NCBI RefSeq assembly: GCF_000270245.1
Contig: NC_015635.1
Location: forward strand, 1,302,001-1,366,000
Source: Microlunatus phosphovorus NM-1
GTDB taxonomy: Bacteria > Actinomycetota > Actinomycetes > Propionibacteriales > Propionibacteriaceae
DNA length: 64,000 nt
Direction: 5' to 3'
Below are positions 18,297-27,824 of the stretch, in pieces. Positions within the stretch are counted from its first letter, which is position 1. The number at the start of each line of letters is the position of its first letter. The position numbers and the translations under genes are program-made. Below the pieces are notes generated by a model that made no database searches, had not been told where the DNA came from, and was given only the letters and a program-made list of their open reading frames with translations.

Positions 18297-18992
18297 GTGC
18301 CCGTGTCTCCTTCGGTCAGTCGGGTGGATGGATCAGGTCCGGAGGCGGTGATCTTCGACTTCGACGGACTGTTGATGGACACGGAGTCGACCTCGCTGCG
18401 GAGCTGGCAGTTCGAATGGCGGCAGTGGGATTTGGAGCTCGATGCGACCGCCTTCTTCGTCAATCACGGTGGCGACATCACCGAGGACAGATACGCGCAG
18501 CTCGCGACCGCCGTCGGCGATCGATTCGACCGTTCGCTGAGTCATGACCGCCGGGTCTGTTACCGAGACAATCTGCACGAATCACTCGACCTGGCCGAGG
18601 GAATCCGGGCTTGGCTCGAGCAGGCGGCGGAATCCGGCAGGCGGCTGGCCGTGGCGTCGTCCTCGCCTCGCGACTGGCTGATCCGGCATTTGGGGCGCGC
18701 TGAGGTGCTCGACCAGTTCGAGGTGCTTGCCGGCGGCGACGAGGTCGGCGGTCACAAGCCGGCGCCGGATGTCTACGAGTTGGCGCTGCGGCGGCTTGGG
18801 CTGCCACCGACCAGTGCCGTCGCCGTGGAGGACACTGCGCACGGGGTCGATGCGGCGCATGCAGCGGGTCTCGCCTGCATCGCGATACCGAATCCGTTCG
18901 TACGTCCGGAGGCGGTTGAGCACGCGGAGCTGGTCCTGCCGTCCGCGGCTGAGGTCTCGCTCGAGCGCGCATTGGTGGGTGCCCGAGCGTAG
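18297..18992 (+). CDS. HAD-superfamily hydrolase (beta-phosphoglucomutase-like)
   Basis: A 231-residue haloacid-dehalogenase phosphatase or mutase. Motif I is AVIFDFDGLLMDTES with the nucleophilic Asp, motif II is LAVASSSPRDWL, and motifs III/IV are GHKPAPDVYELAL and AVAVEDTAHGVDAAHAAGL. Helical cap 1 fills residues about 35-100. This is the family of beta-phosphoglucomutases and sugar-phosphate phosphatases, but the substrate cannot be set from sequence. Start is GTG 18297 or the GTG two codons later; neither has a strong ribosome-binding site. It follows the hydrolase by 13 nt and ends the glmS-alr run. Confidence 0.87.
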   Translation: MPVSPSVSRVDGSGPEAVIFDFDGLLMDTESTSLRSWQFEWRQWDLELDATAFFVNHGGDITEDRYAQLATAVGDRFDRSLSHDRRVCYRDNLHESLDLAEGIRAWLEQAAESGRRLAVASSSPRDWLIRHLGRAEVLDQFEVLAGGDEVGGHKPAPDVYELALRRLGLPPTSAVAVEDTAHGVDAAHAAGLACIAIPNPFVRPEAVEHAELVLPSAAEVSLERALVGARA

Positions 18993-19001
18993 CTGACGAT
19001 C

Positions 19002-19085
19002 GTTTGTGGCCCGTGGGCGCAGGCCGTACGCGGTCTGCGCGTGGCCGGTGGTGGTTTGTAGCCCGTGGGCGCAGGCCGTACGCGG
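19002..19085. repeat. Two 32-bp direct repeats before the DEAD-box gene
   Basis: The copies at 19002-19033 and 19054-19085, starting GTTTGTGGCCCGTGGGCGC and GTTTGTAGCCCGTGGGCGC, differ at one position and are spaced 52 bp apart. They lie in the roughly 330-bp gap upstream of the helicase gene, which otherwise holds only a possible promoter. Confidence 0.8.
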
Positions 19086-19140
19086 CGGGCAGGTGCCAGC
19101 GGCGAGCGACGGGTGACGTATACCACTCGGCTCCGCGTGG

Positions 19141-19168
19141 TCTGACGGGGTTCCGAAACTGATACAAT
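19141..19168 (+). promoter_or_regulatory. Possible promoter of the DEAD-box helicase gene
   Basis: TACAAT at 19163-19168 is a good -10 box; TCTGAC at 19141-19146 could be a weak -35 with a 16-bp spacer. It would give an untranslated leader of about 145 nt. The -35 is uncertain. Confidence 0.35.
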
Positions 19169-19320
19169 TGCAGTTCCCGGATCGGTGATCTACCTGTTCG
19201 GGCCAACTGTGTGCCGACGAAGGCACCGAGGTTCGTCTCCCGCCCAAGCTGGTTGTGAAGTTCATGGCCGTTGACGTGCCTACAACCAGCCCTACCTATG
19301 GGCCAGAAGTGAGACCGAGA

Positions 19321-21534
19321 ATGTCTGGCAAGACCTCGGGTGCGTCTGCGCGCGCCCACGGCAAGACCACCAACAAGAACACCAAGGGAACGAAGAAGGC
19401 CAAGAGCGTGAAGGCCGACGGCACCCCCAAGCAGCGCTGGACTGCCGCCGAGCGGCGGGAGAGCGGTCGGCCGCCGCGCCGCAGCGCGGGGCGTCAGTTC
19501 GCGGACTCGCGATCCGAAGGACGCTACGAATCGCGTGGCGCTGATTCCCGAGGCTCTGACCAGAGGAGCACCGGCGGCCGCAGCTACGAGCGGAACGATC
19601 GTCCTCGGACCGAGCGGTACGAGCGGACGGATCGTCCCGCGTACCAGCGCAGTGATCGATACGACCGCAACGATCGCCCCGAGCGCTCGGATCGCCCCGA
19701 GCGCAAGGACCGGTACGAGCCCAAGGACCGGTACGAGCCCAAGGAGCGGTACGACCGCGGCGACCGCAATGATCGGTATGCGCGCAGCGACCGCTACGAG
19801 CGGACCGACCGCTACGAGCGCAGCGACCGGCCGTCCTACGGTCGGGCCGGCCGGCCGGCGAATGATCGGGGTGACCGCCCGGCGAATGATCGGTTCGCCG
19901 CTGAGCGTCCTCGTGATCGCTATTCCGACGATCGTCCTCGGCGTGACGACCGCGGCCGCTCCGACCGGTCGGGTTCCGATCGTCCCCGTCGCGACGACCG
20001 CTCGTACCACGACCGCTCCTCCGGTGATCGGTCCTACCCGCGGGATCGGCGCTCCGACGATCGTCCCCGCTTTGAGGATCGTCGCCGGTCCGACGATCGT
20101 CCCCGCTTCGACCGCAATGCCCAGCGGCGTGACGACCGTCCGACGGTCTCCGCGCCCGAGTCCGATCAGATGAGCTGGGAGGCACCCAGCGAGGACCTGG
20201 CGATCGCGACCACTGTGACCGCCCCGGTTCCGTCCTCCGGCGGGTTCGCCGATCTCGGGCTGCCCAAGGCCCTGGTTGCCGCCCTGCAGGCCGGTGGCAT
20301 CACCGAGCCGTTCCCGATCCAGGCTGCGACGATCCCCGACGCCCTGGCGGGTCGTGACGTCCTGGGCCGCGGCAAGACCGGCTCTGGCAAGACTCTCGGC
20401 TTCGGGTTGCCGATGATCACCAACCTGTCCGGCTCCAACGCTCCGTCGGGCTGCGCCCGGGCGCTGGTCCTCGTGCCCACCCGGGAGCTCGCGCTCCAGG
20501 TGGCCGACGTGCTGGCCCCACTTGCTCGCATCGAAGGTCTCAATCTGACTCTGGTCGCCGGCGGGATGGCGTACGGGCCGCAGCTGAAGGCCTTCGAGCG
20601 TGGCGTCGACATCGTGGTGGCGACCCCGGGCCGACTGATCGACCTGATGGATCAGGGCGCCGCCGACCTGACCCGCGTCGAGGTCGTCGTCCTCGACGAG
20701 GCCGACCACATGGCCGACCTCGGGTTCATGCCGGCGGTCACTCAGATCCTCGACACCGTCCCCGCGGGCGGGCAGCGGCTGCTGTTCTCGGCCACGCTCG
20801 ACGGCGCGGTGAACCGGCTGGTCAAGCGCTACCTGGTCGAACCGGTCACCCACGAGGTCGATCCGGGCCAGGCCAGCAACGCCGCCATGGAGCACCACGT
20901 GCTGCTGGTCCGGCCGGCCGACAAGGCCAGGATGACTGCGGAGATCGCTGGCCGCGATGGTCGTACGGTGATCTTCGTCCGTACCCAGCTCGGTGCCAAC
21001 CGGGTGGCCGAGCAATTGCGCGAGGCCGGCGTACTGGCCGGTGCGCTGCACGGTGGTCTGACTCAGGGCGCCCGGGCCAGGATGCTGGCGGCGTTCAAGG
21101 ACGGGCGGCTGCCGGTCCTGGTCGCCACCGACGTCGCAGCCCGCGGCATCCATGTCGACGAGGTTGGGCTGGTTCTCCAGGTGGATCCGCCGGCCGGCCC
21201 GAAGGACTACCTGCACCGCGCCGGTCGGACGGCGCGGGCCGGCGAGACCGGGGTCGTGGTCACCCTGGCGCTGCCGCACCAGCGGCGCGACATCGAGCGG
21301 CTGATCCGGCAGGCCGGTGTTCAGACGGCCCCGTTCTCCGCCGAGCCCGGCGACGCGTACGTCGGCGAGGCGACCGGTGCGCAGGCACCGAACGGCATCG
21401 CCGTGTCGCAGCAGGAGTTCGACAAGCTCGTCGCGCCGCCCGCGCGTCAGGCCAAGCGTCGCCCTGGTCAAGGCCATCGGGCGAGCCGCGGCGGCTACCG
21501 CGGGGGCTCCGCCGGTCGGCGTCCCCGCAACTGA
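19321..21534 (+). CDS. DEAD-box ATP-dependent RNA helicase with long charged N-terminal repeat region
   Basis: A 737-residue helicase. The last 450 residues are the two RecA domains: FADLGLPKALVAAL (Q-motif region), GRGKTGSGKTLGF (motif I), VVVLDEADHMADLGF (DEAD), LLFSATLD (SAT), LVATDVAARGIHVD (motif V) and HRAGRTARAG (motif VI). The first 280 or so residues are disordered repeats of Arg, Asp, Glu and Tyr (RYERxDR, NDRPERSDRPER, DDRPRFD). Such a tail could bind RNA or drive condensates in RNA remodelling or cold adaptation; that role is inferred. ATG 19321 gives a basic Gly/Ser/Lys-rich N-terminus; the frame is open to GTG 19255 and ATG 19264. Confidence 0.9.
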   Translation: MSGKTSGASARAHGKTTNKNTKGTKKAKSVKADGTPKQRWTAAERRESGRPPRRSAGRQFADSRSEGRYESRGADSRGSDQRSTGGRSYERNDRPRTERYERTDRPAYQRSDRYDRNDRPERSDRPERKDRYEPKDRYEPKERYDRGDRNDRYARSDRYERTDRYERSDRPSYGRAGRPANDRGDRPANDRFAAERPRDRYSDDRPRRDDRGRSDRSGSDRPRRDDRSYHDRSSGDRSYPRDRRSDDRPRFEDRRRSDDRPRFDRNAQRRDDRPTVSAPESDQMSWEAPSEDLAIATTVTAPVPSSGGFADLGLPKALVAALQAGGITEPFPIQAATIPDALAGRDVLGRGKTGSGKTLGFGLPMITNLSGSNAPSGCARALVLVPTRELALQVADVLAPLARIEGLNLTLVAGGMAYGPQLKAFERGVDIVVATPGRLIDLMDQGAADLTRVEVVVLDEADHMADLGFMPAVTQILDTVPAGGQRLLFSATLDGAVNRLVKRYLVEPVTHEVDPGQASNAAMEHHVLLVRPADKARMTAEIAGRDGRTVIFVRTQLGANRVAEQLREAGVLAGALHGGLTQGARARMLAAFKDGRLPVLVATDVAARGIHVDEVGLVLQVDPPAGPKDYLHRAGRTARAGETGVVVTLALPHQRRDIERLIRQAGVQTAPFSAEPGDAYVGEATGAQAPNGIAVSQQEFDKLVAPPARQAKRRPGQGHRASRGGYRGGSAGRRPRN

Positions 21535-21706
21535 CCCAGCCACGGCTGACCTGACTCGGTGACCTGACCCCGACTCGACTTTGTCTTGGGGCGTTCTCCG
21601 GCTGAGGTTGACGAGGTGCTGAGCGAGGACGGCGGTCGACCCGCACTTCTCTCCGGCAGGGAGCCCGGCCGGAGAGATAGTGACGCTGGGCACTGGATCA
21701 GGCGAC

Positions 21707-21712
21707 TAGCCT
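21707..21712 (+). promoter_or_regulatory. TAnnnT -10 box of a probable leaderless mRNA (GNAT-TsaE gene)
   Basis: TAGCCT lies 7 nt before GTG 21720; no ribosome-binding site is seen. Confidence 0.55.
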
Positions 21713-21719
21713 TTCGTCA

Positions 21720-22688
21720 GTGAACATCTCGGTGGCCGATCTGGCGGTGTCGGTGGCGACGTCAGCGGACGCCCCGGGCATGGTGGAGGTCATCCACGCC
21801 GCCTTTGGTGCCCGGCCGCCCTTGGATCCGCCGTCGACGGCGAGCGAGGAGACCGTCCACAGCATCGAGTCGCAGATCCTTGCCGGTGGGGGCGTGTACG
21901 CGACAGTCGACGGGGAGCCCGCGGGCTCGATCCTGTTCCACCCGATGGCGGACAAGCCTGGACTGGTCAGCTGGCACCGGGTCTCGGTCCATCCGAGCTT
22001 CCAGCGGCACGGCATCGCGACCGCCATGGTCGACGCCGCGCTGGACTATGCCGCCGAGCTCGGCTATGCCGCGGTCGAGTTGTTCGCGCGCGAGGAGATC
22101 ACCGAGCTGGTCTCGTTCTGGCAACACCGGGGCTTCGCCGTCAACCGGGTCGCACCTCATGGGGTGGTCCTCGTCCGATCGTTGCCGCTGGTGCTCGACG
22201 TGCCGACCGCCGAGCAGATGCAGGCGCTGGGTGTGCGACTGGCTGGTCTGCTCCGCCACGGCGACCTGGTGATCGCCGGCGGTGACCTCGGAGCCGGGAA
22301 GACGACGCTGACCCAAGGCATCGGTCGTGGGCTGGACAGCGAGGGTGCGGTGACCTCGCCGACCTTCGTGCTTTCGCGGATCCACAGCTCACGGTCGGGG
22401 AAACCGACCTTGGTGCACGTGGATGCGTACCGGCTGTCCTCGGCAGACGAGTTTGACGATCTCGAGCTCGACGCGACTGCGGCCGATGCCGTCACCGTGG
22501 TGGAGTGGGGCGCCGGGCTGGCCGAGGAACTCGCCGAGCATCGGCTCGAGATCGACATCCGCCGTTCTGTGCACCTGTCGGGTGACGCCGAGCATGCGGA
22601 GGGCCGGCTCGTGCTGATCCGACCGGTGGGGGACCGATGGTCAGGCGTGGATCTGGCCTCGCTCGGCAACGGGACCGGTCGTGGCTGA
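21720..22688 (+). CDS. tsaE: GNAT acetyltransferase-TsaE fusion (tRNA t6A synthesis ATPase)
   Basis: A 322-residue two-domain protein. Residues about 1-155 are a GNAT acetyltransferase (VSVHPSFQRHGIATAMVDAAL, acetyl-CoA loop; FWQHRGFAVN). Residues about 160-310 are TsaE, the ATPase that works with TsaB-TsaD to make N6-threonylcarbamoyl-adenosine at tRNA position 37: Walker A AGGDLGAGKTTLTQG, SPTFVLSRIH, HVDAYRLSSADEFDDLEL and VEWG. TsaE alone is about 150 residues, so the GNAT half is an added domain; its substrate is unknown. rimI follows, but no tsaB or tsaD gene is in the window. Confidence 0.9.
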   Translation: MNISVADLAVSVATSADAPGMVEVIHAAFGARPPLDPPSTASEETVHSIESQILAGGGVYATVDGEPAGSILFHPMADKPGLVSWHRVSVHPSFQRHGIATAMVDAALDYAAELGYAAVELFAREEITELVSFWQHRGFAVNRVAPHGVVLVRSLPLVLDVPTAEQMQALGVRLAGLLRHGDLVIAGGDLGAGKTTLTQGIGRGLDSEGAVTSPTFVLSRIHSSRSGKPTLVHVDAYRLSSADEFDDLELDATAADAVTVVEWGAGLAEELAEHRLEIDIRRSVHLSGDAEHAEGRLVLIRPVGDRWSGVDLASLGNGTGRG

Positions 22689-22736
22689 GTCGAGTGGGAC
22701 GGTGTCGACGCCGGCCCGAGGAGTCAGGCGCTGATC

Positions 22737-23234
22737 GTGGCCGAGCAGATCATGAGTGTGCTGCCCGCCCGCCGCGACGACCTGGCCGCCGTGATGGGCC
22801 TGGAGCAAGCCGGCTTCGCATCGAAGGAACAGTGGAGCGAGCGGAGCTGGCTGGGCGAGCTGCTTGGCGAGGGTCGCACCACCTTGCTCGCTCGCACGCA
22901 TATACCGGTGGGGGTCATCGCCCTGCAGACCGTGGGTGACGTGGCCGATCTGCACCGGCTGGTCGTCGCCCCCAAGCAGCGTCGCCAGGGGATCGGAGCC
23001 GCTCTGGTGGTCGCCGGGCTGGAAGCGGTCCGATACGCCGGCGCTCGGTCGGTGCTGCTGGAGGTCGCCTTCGACAACGACCCTGCGATCGCTCTCTATC
23101 AACGGCTCGGTTTCGAGCAGTTGGCAGCGCGCGACGACTACTACGGTCCCGGACGACATGCGCTGATCTTGAAGCTGTACGACCTTGCCTTCTGGACACC
23201 TCCTGATCTCGCCATGCCTGGAGGAGCTGGGTGA
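22737..23234 (+). CDS. rimI: Ribosomal protein S18 alanine N-acetyltransferase-like
   Basis: A 165-residue GNAT enzyme of the RimI group. The acetyl-CoA pocket is LVVAPKQRRQGIGAALVVAGL, followed by LLEVAFDNDPAIALYQRLGFEQLAARDDYYGPGRHALIL, the NxxAxxLYxxxGF and YY segments typical of RimI. RimI acetylates the N-terminus of S18; substrate specificity is inferred from family and synteny with tsaE. GTG 22737 is the first start in frame; ATG 22752 (MSVLPARRDD) is equally plausible. The gap after tsaE is 48 nt, where tsaB would normally lie. The following methyltransferase frame overlaps or closely abuts its end. Confidence 0.85.
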   Translation: MAEQIMSVLPARRDDLAAVMGLEQAGFASKEQWSERSWLGELLGEGRTTLLARTHIPVGVIALQTVGDVADLHRLVVAPKQRRQGIGAALVVAGLEAVRYAGARSVLLEVAFDNDPAIALYQRLGFEQLAARDDYYGPGRHALILKLYDLAFWTPPDLAMPGGAG

Positions 23235-23283
23235 GCCGGGTTGCCGATATGAGCTGGGCCGTGCTCGCGAGACGGGTTCGCCG

Positions 23284-24456
23284 GTGATCCGGCCCGGGAT
23301 CCATCCGCTGGCGACGCCCGCTGGTCGGGAGGCGTTGGCACTGGCCGCAACGCAGCCTGATCCGGATTCGTTGGCCGCGGCGACGGCGATGCGGTCTCAG
23401 GTCGCACCAGACTTGGCCGCTGCCGCGCTCACACAGATCGGGCTGCGGAGGGCAGCCCGGCGGAAGCTGGGGGACCGGGCTGATCAGCTGCTGTTCACCC
23501 GAACCGGGTTGGAGCAGGCCAGCCGGGCAGCGGTGGCCTCCCATCACGCGACGCGGTTCGTCGCCAGCGGTGTCCGGCGGGTGATCGACTTCGGCTGCGG
23601 CGTCGGCACCGATGCCCTGGCCCTGGTCGACGCCGGGCTGGAGGTCATCGCTGTCGAGTCCGACCCGGAGACGGCGGCGGTCGCCCAGGCCAATCTGGGG
23701 GAGCGCGCCGAGGTGCTGCTCGGGGACGCCGTCGAGCTGGCACCCGAGTTGCTCGATGTCGCAGCGGGCGCCTTCGCCGATCCCGCTCGGCGGACTGGCC
23801 GAGGCCGTACCTGGCGAACCGAGGATCTGAGTCCGCCCTGGTCGTTCGTCGAGTCGCTGCTGACCGCCGATCGGGTGAGCGGAGTGAAGCTCGGCCCCGG
23901 GCTGCCGCATCGGATGATCCCGCCCGGCGTGGAGGCGGAATGGATCGGTGACCACGGCGACACGGTCGAAGTGGGACTGTGGTCGGGCACCGGAGCACTG
24001 GCCGATGGGCGAGTCGCAACACTCTTGCCGGATCATCGGCTCGTCGTCGATCGCACTATGCCACAGTTGCCGGTCGGAGCGGTGGGATCGGTGATCTACG
24101 AACCGCATGGCGCGGTCATCCGGGCCGGCGGCATCTCGCAAGTCGGAGTGGACCTGGGCGCGCGCCTGTTGGATCCAGACATTGCCTATCTGAGTGCCGA
24201 CGAGCTCCGGCCGACTCCGTACGCCACCTCCTTCGAGGTGTTGGACGTGCGGCCCTATTCCGAGCAAGACCTCCGGAAATGGGCTCGTGACCAGGGAATC
24301 GGCACGCTGGAGATCAAGAAGCGTGGGCTGGACCTCGATCCGGCCGTGTTGCGCAAGCGACTGAAGCTGCGCGGTTCCAGGTCAGCGACCGTGATCCTGA
24401 CCAGGACTCCTGGGGGAGCGGTCTCAGTGGTAGTGAGACGTGTTGGCTCCCGTTGA
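23284..24456 (+). CDS. Class I SAM-dependent methyltransferase with THUMP-like C-terminal domain
   Basis: A 390-residue protein. The N-terminal helical part (LATPAGREALALAA, TQIGLRRAARRKLG) precedes a Rossmann methyltransferase core with the SAM motif VIDFGCGVGTDALALVDAGL, the acidic loop VIAVESDPETAAVA and ADPARRTGRGRTW. The C-terminal 90 residues (SFEVLDVRPYSEQDLRKW, LEIKKRGLDLDPAVLRKRLKLRG, TVILTR) match the THUMP-like domain of actinobacterial proteins, suggesting RNA as substrate. I chose GTG 23284, which gives the usual family N-terminus; the frame is open to TTG 23185. It occupies the site where tsaD usually stands before groES. Confidence 0.82.
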   Translation: MIRPGIHPLATPAGREALALAATQPDPDSLAAATAMRSQVAPDLAAAALTQIGLRRAARRKLGDRADQLLFTRTGLEQASRAAVASHHATRFVASGVRRVIDFGCGVGTDALALVDAGLEVIAVESDPETAAVAQANLGERAEVLLGDAVELAPELLDVAAGAFADPARRTGRGRTWRTEDLSPPWSFVESLLTADRVSGVKLGPGLPHRMIPPGVEAEWIGDHGDTVEVGLWSGTGALADGRVATLLPDHRLVVDRTMPQLPVGAVGSVIYEPHGAVIRAGGISQVGVDLGARLLDPDIAYLSADELRPTPYATSFEVLDVRPYSEQDLRKWARDQGIGTLEIKKRGLDLDPAVLRKRLKLRGSRSATVILTRTPGGAVSVVVRRVGSR

Positions 24457-24474
24457 ATCCAGGTGCGGGAGGAC

Positions 24475-24519
24475 ATCGTGTGAGTTCGGCGTCGACCACG
24501 CCGTCCGGGCTCACACGAT
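24475..24519 (+). terminator. Terminator hairpin after the methyltransferase
   Basis: ATCGTGTGAG (24475-24484) pairs with CTCACACGAT (24510-24519), with an inner GGCG/CGCC stem; it is followed by CTTTG. Confidence 0.65.
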
Positions 24520-24551
24520 CTTTGAGGCTGGCTGGCGTGAGATCGCGCTAC

Positions 24552-24557
24552 TAGGCT
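24552..24557 (+). promoter_or_regulatory. TAnnnT -10 box of a probable leaderless mRNA (thioesterase gene)
   Basis: TAGGCT lies 7 nt before GTG 24565, just after the hairpin that ends the previous unit. Confidence 0.55.
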
Positions 24558-24564
24558 CGCGCCC

Positions 24565-25086
24565 GTGAACAGCGAGCTGCCTGCAGCATCCTGGGGAGAG
24601 CCGCGCAGCCGGGAGATCTCTTGGCACGATCCGAGCCTTGGAGCCACCGCCGGCCGGAGCATGTCCGGCATGGAATACCTGACTGCCATGGTGGAAGGTC
24701 GGCTGCCGGCGCCACCGATCGCCCAGACGCTCGGCTTCACACTCACTTCGGTTGCCGAGGGCGAGGCCTGGTTCTCCTGTGAACCAGACGAGTCGCACTA
24801 CAACCCGATCGGGATGGTGCATGGTGGCCTGGTGTGCACGTTGTTGGACTCGGCCTTGGGCTGCGCCAGTCACACGCTGCTCTCGGCTGGGGCGGGCTAC
24901 ACGTCAATCGAGATCAAGGTCAACTATCTGCGCGCGGTCACCTCGGCCAGCGGCATGCTGACCGCGCACGGCTGGGTGACCAAGCCGGGCCGCCGGGTGA
25001 TCTTCGTCGAAGGCGACGCTCGAGATGCGGCAGGGAGAGTGGTCGCCACCGCCAGTGGCACGTGCCTGGTGGTCGGCAGCACATGA
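24565..25086 (+). CDS. PaaI-family hotdog thioesterase
   Basis: A 173-residue single-hotdog protein. The family signature is EPDESHYNPIGMVHGGLVCTLLDSALGCASHTLL, with His-Gly-Gly at the start of the hotdog helix and the Asp one turn later, followed by TSIEIKVNYLRAVTSASGMLTAHGWVTKPGRRVIFVEGDARD. Such enzymes hydrolyse acyl- or aryl-CoA thioesters; the acyl group is unknown. The first 50 residues are an extension before the core (APPIAQTLGFTLTSVAEG). The TGA overlaps the ATG of the small membrane protein that follows (ATGA). Confidence 0.88.
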   Translation: MNSELPAASWGEPRSREISWHDPSLGATAGRSMSGMEYLTAMVEGRLPAPPIAQTLGFTLTSVAEGEAWFSCEPDESHYNPIGMVHGGLVCTLLDSALGCASHTLLSAGAGYTSIEIKVNYLRAVTSASGMLTAHGWVTKPGRRVIFVEGDARDAAGRVVATASGTCLVVGST

Positions 25087-25439
25087 TCGACGTCCTGCTT
25101 GTCATCCTCTACGTGGCCGCCGGCATTGCGGCAGCCTGGGACGCACGGCGCAAGGGTTATGACGACCGGCTGTTCCTGGTGCTGGGGATCATCCTGGGGC
25201 CGATCCTGCTGATCATCATGTGGTTCCTGAAGCCGAAGCCGCTGGCCATCGGCACCGTCGTCCGGCCGGCTGCCCCCATCACCCTCGACGACGGCCGACG
25301 GATCCCGCCGTCCCATGTCTCGGTGGTCAGGGGTACCTCGATCATCGACAACACGCTGGTCTGTGAGATCACCGCACCCGACCAGACCCGGCACTGGGTG
25401 GCGCAGGAGGCCCTGACCCGGGTCCGCCACGGCGGCTGA
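25083..25439 (+). CDS. Small membrane protein, 118 aa, unknown function
   Basis: Two hydrophobic segments, residues 3-20 (DVLLVILYVAAGIAAAW) and about 29-48 (RLFLVLGIILGPILLIIMWF), are separated by a basic loop (DARRKGYDD). A soluble C-terminal tail of 65 residues resembles a small beta domain (TLDDGRRIPPSHVSVVRGTSIID, CEITAPDQTRHWVAQEAL). I do not recognise the family. The ATG overlaps the thioesterase stop by 4 nt, so the pair is co-translated. An upstream in-frame extension is open but has no coding features. Confidence 0.72.
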   Translation: MIDVLLVILYVAAGIAAAWDARRKGYDDRLFLVLGIILGPILLIIMWFLKPKPLAIGTVVRPAAPITLDDGRRIPPSHVSVVRGTSIIDNTLVCEITAPDQTRHWVAQEALTRVRHGG

Positions 25440-25540
25440 TCCGGACCCCGGCGCAGAGACCTCCGTTCGGGTGAAGCCTGATCCCCGGTTGTCTGGGATC
25501 GGTCTTCAGCTTGTTTCCGAAAGCTCACGGGTGGTGGCTG

Positions 25541-25567
25541 CTGGCACTCTCTAGAGGTGAGTGCTAA
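25541..25567 (+). promoter_or_regulatory. CIRCE operator 1 upstream of groES
   Basis: CTGGCACTC, 9 nt, GAGTGCTAA: matches the HrcA-binding CIRCE consensus TTAGCACTC-N9-GAGTGCTAA at nearly every position. HrcA itself is not in the window. Confidence 0.93.
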
Positions 25568-25575
25568 CCTCGGTT

Positions 25576-25602
25576 CTGGCACTTTCCCCAGGAGAGTGCC
25601 AA
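25576..25602 (+). promoter_or_regulatory. CIRCE operator 2 upstream of groES
   Basis: CTGGCACTT, 9 nt, GAGTGCCAA: a second, slightly weaker CIRCE element 8 bp after the first. Confidence 0.88.
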
Positions 25603-25678
25603 CGGTCGAAGCGGCACCGCGACGACGCGTCGACCACCGTACCCGCACATACGTCTCTGAACTGAAAGGGGTTTGAAC

Positions 25679-25975
25679 GTGTCCGTCACGATCAAGCCGC
25701 TCGAGGATCGCATCCTCGTCAAGCCGCTCGAGGCCGAGCAGACCACCAAGTCTGGCCTGGTCATCCCCGATACCGCCAAGGAGAAGCCGCAGGAGGGCAA
25801 GGTGCTGGCCACCGGTCCCGGCCGCATCGACGACAACGGCAACCGTGTCCCGCTCGATGTCGCCGTTGACGACGTCGTGATCTTCAGCAAGTACGGCGGC
25901 ACCGAGGTCAAGTACGACGGCCAGGACCTGCTGCTGCTGAACGCCCGCGACATCCTCGCGGTCGTCACCAAGTAA
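25679..25975 (+). CDS. groES: Co-chaperonin GroES
   Basis: A 98-residue lid of the GroEL-GroES chaperonin. It starts [42 protein letters not shown], with the mobile-loop segment around TTKSGLVI, and ends [11 protein letters not shown] 25679 has AAAGGGG at a spacing of about 8; a TTG two codons earlier is in frame. Two CIRCE operators precede it, so heat-shock control by HrcA is expected. groEL follows after 18 nt. Confidence 0.97.
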   Translation: MSVTIKPLEDRILVKPLEAEQTTKSGLVIPDTAKEKPQEGKVLATGPGRIDDNGNRVPLDVAVDDVVIFSKYGGTEVKYDGQDLLLLNARDILAVVTK

Positions 25976-27607
<1,632 letters not shown>

Positions 27608-27662
27608 CCTGCCTCGCGATCTGAACCGGCCAAGGTGAGTTGATCACCAAGGTTGGCTACGG

Positions 27663-27694
27663 ACAGGGCCCCTCCCTTCGGGGAGGGGCCCTGT
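27663..27694 (+). terminator. Strong terminator of groES-groEL
   Basis: A perfect 14-bp stem, ACAGGGCCCCTCCC and GGGAGGGGCCCTGT, closes on a TTCG tetraloop. This is the cleanest terminator in the window. Confidence 0.92.
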
Positions 27695-27824
27695 TCGCGT
27701 TCCTGTGGCCTGATCTCGACTGCGCACCATTTGCTGCTACTGCGCACCCCGCGTACCCTCCCTGCCAACCTGGTCATGAGACAGATGGTGTGCAGTGGTT
27801 GGGGCGGGGGAAACGGAGTATCTG

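Noticed and set aside
18478-21693. A 1071-codon open frame on the minus strand across the DEAD-box helicase gene
   Set aside because: It is a GC-driven shadow of a gene with clear helicase motifs; the antisense product is low-complexity and lacks a ribosome-binding site.
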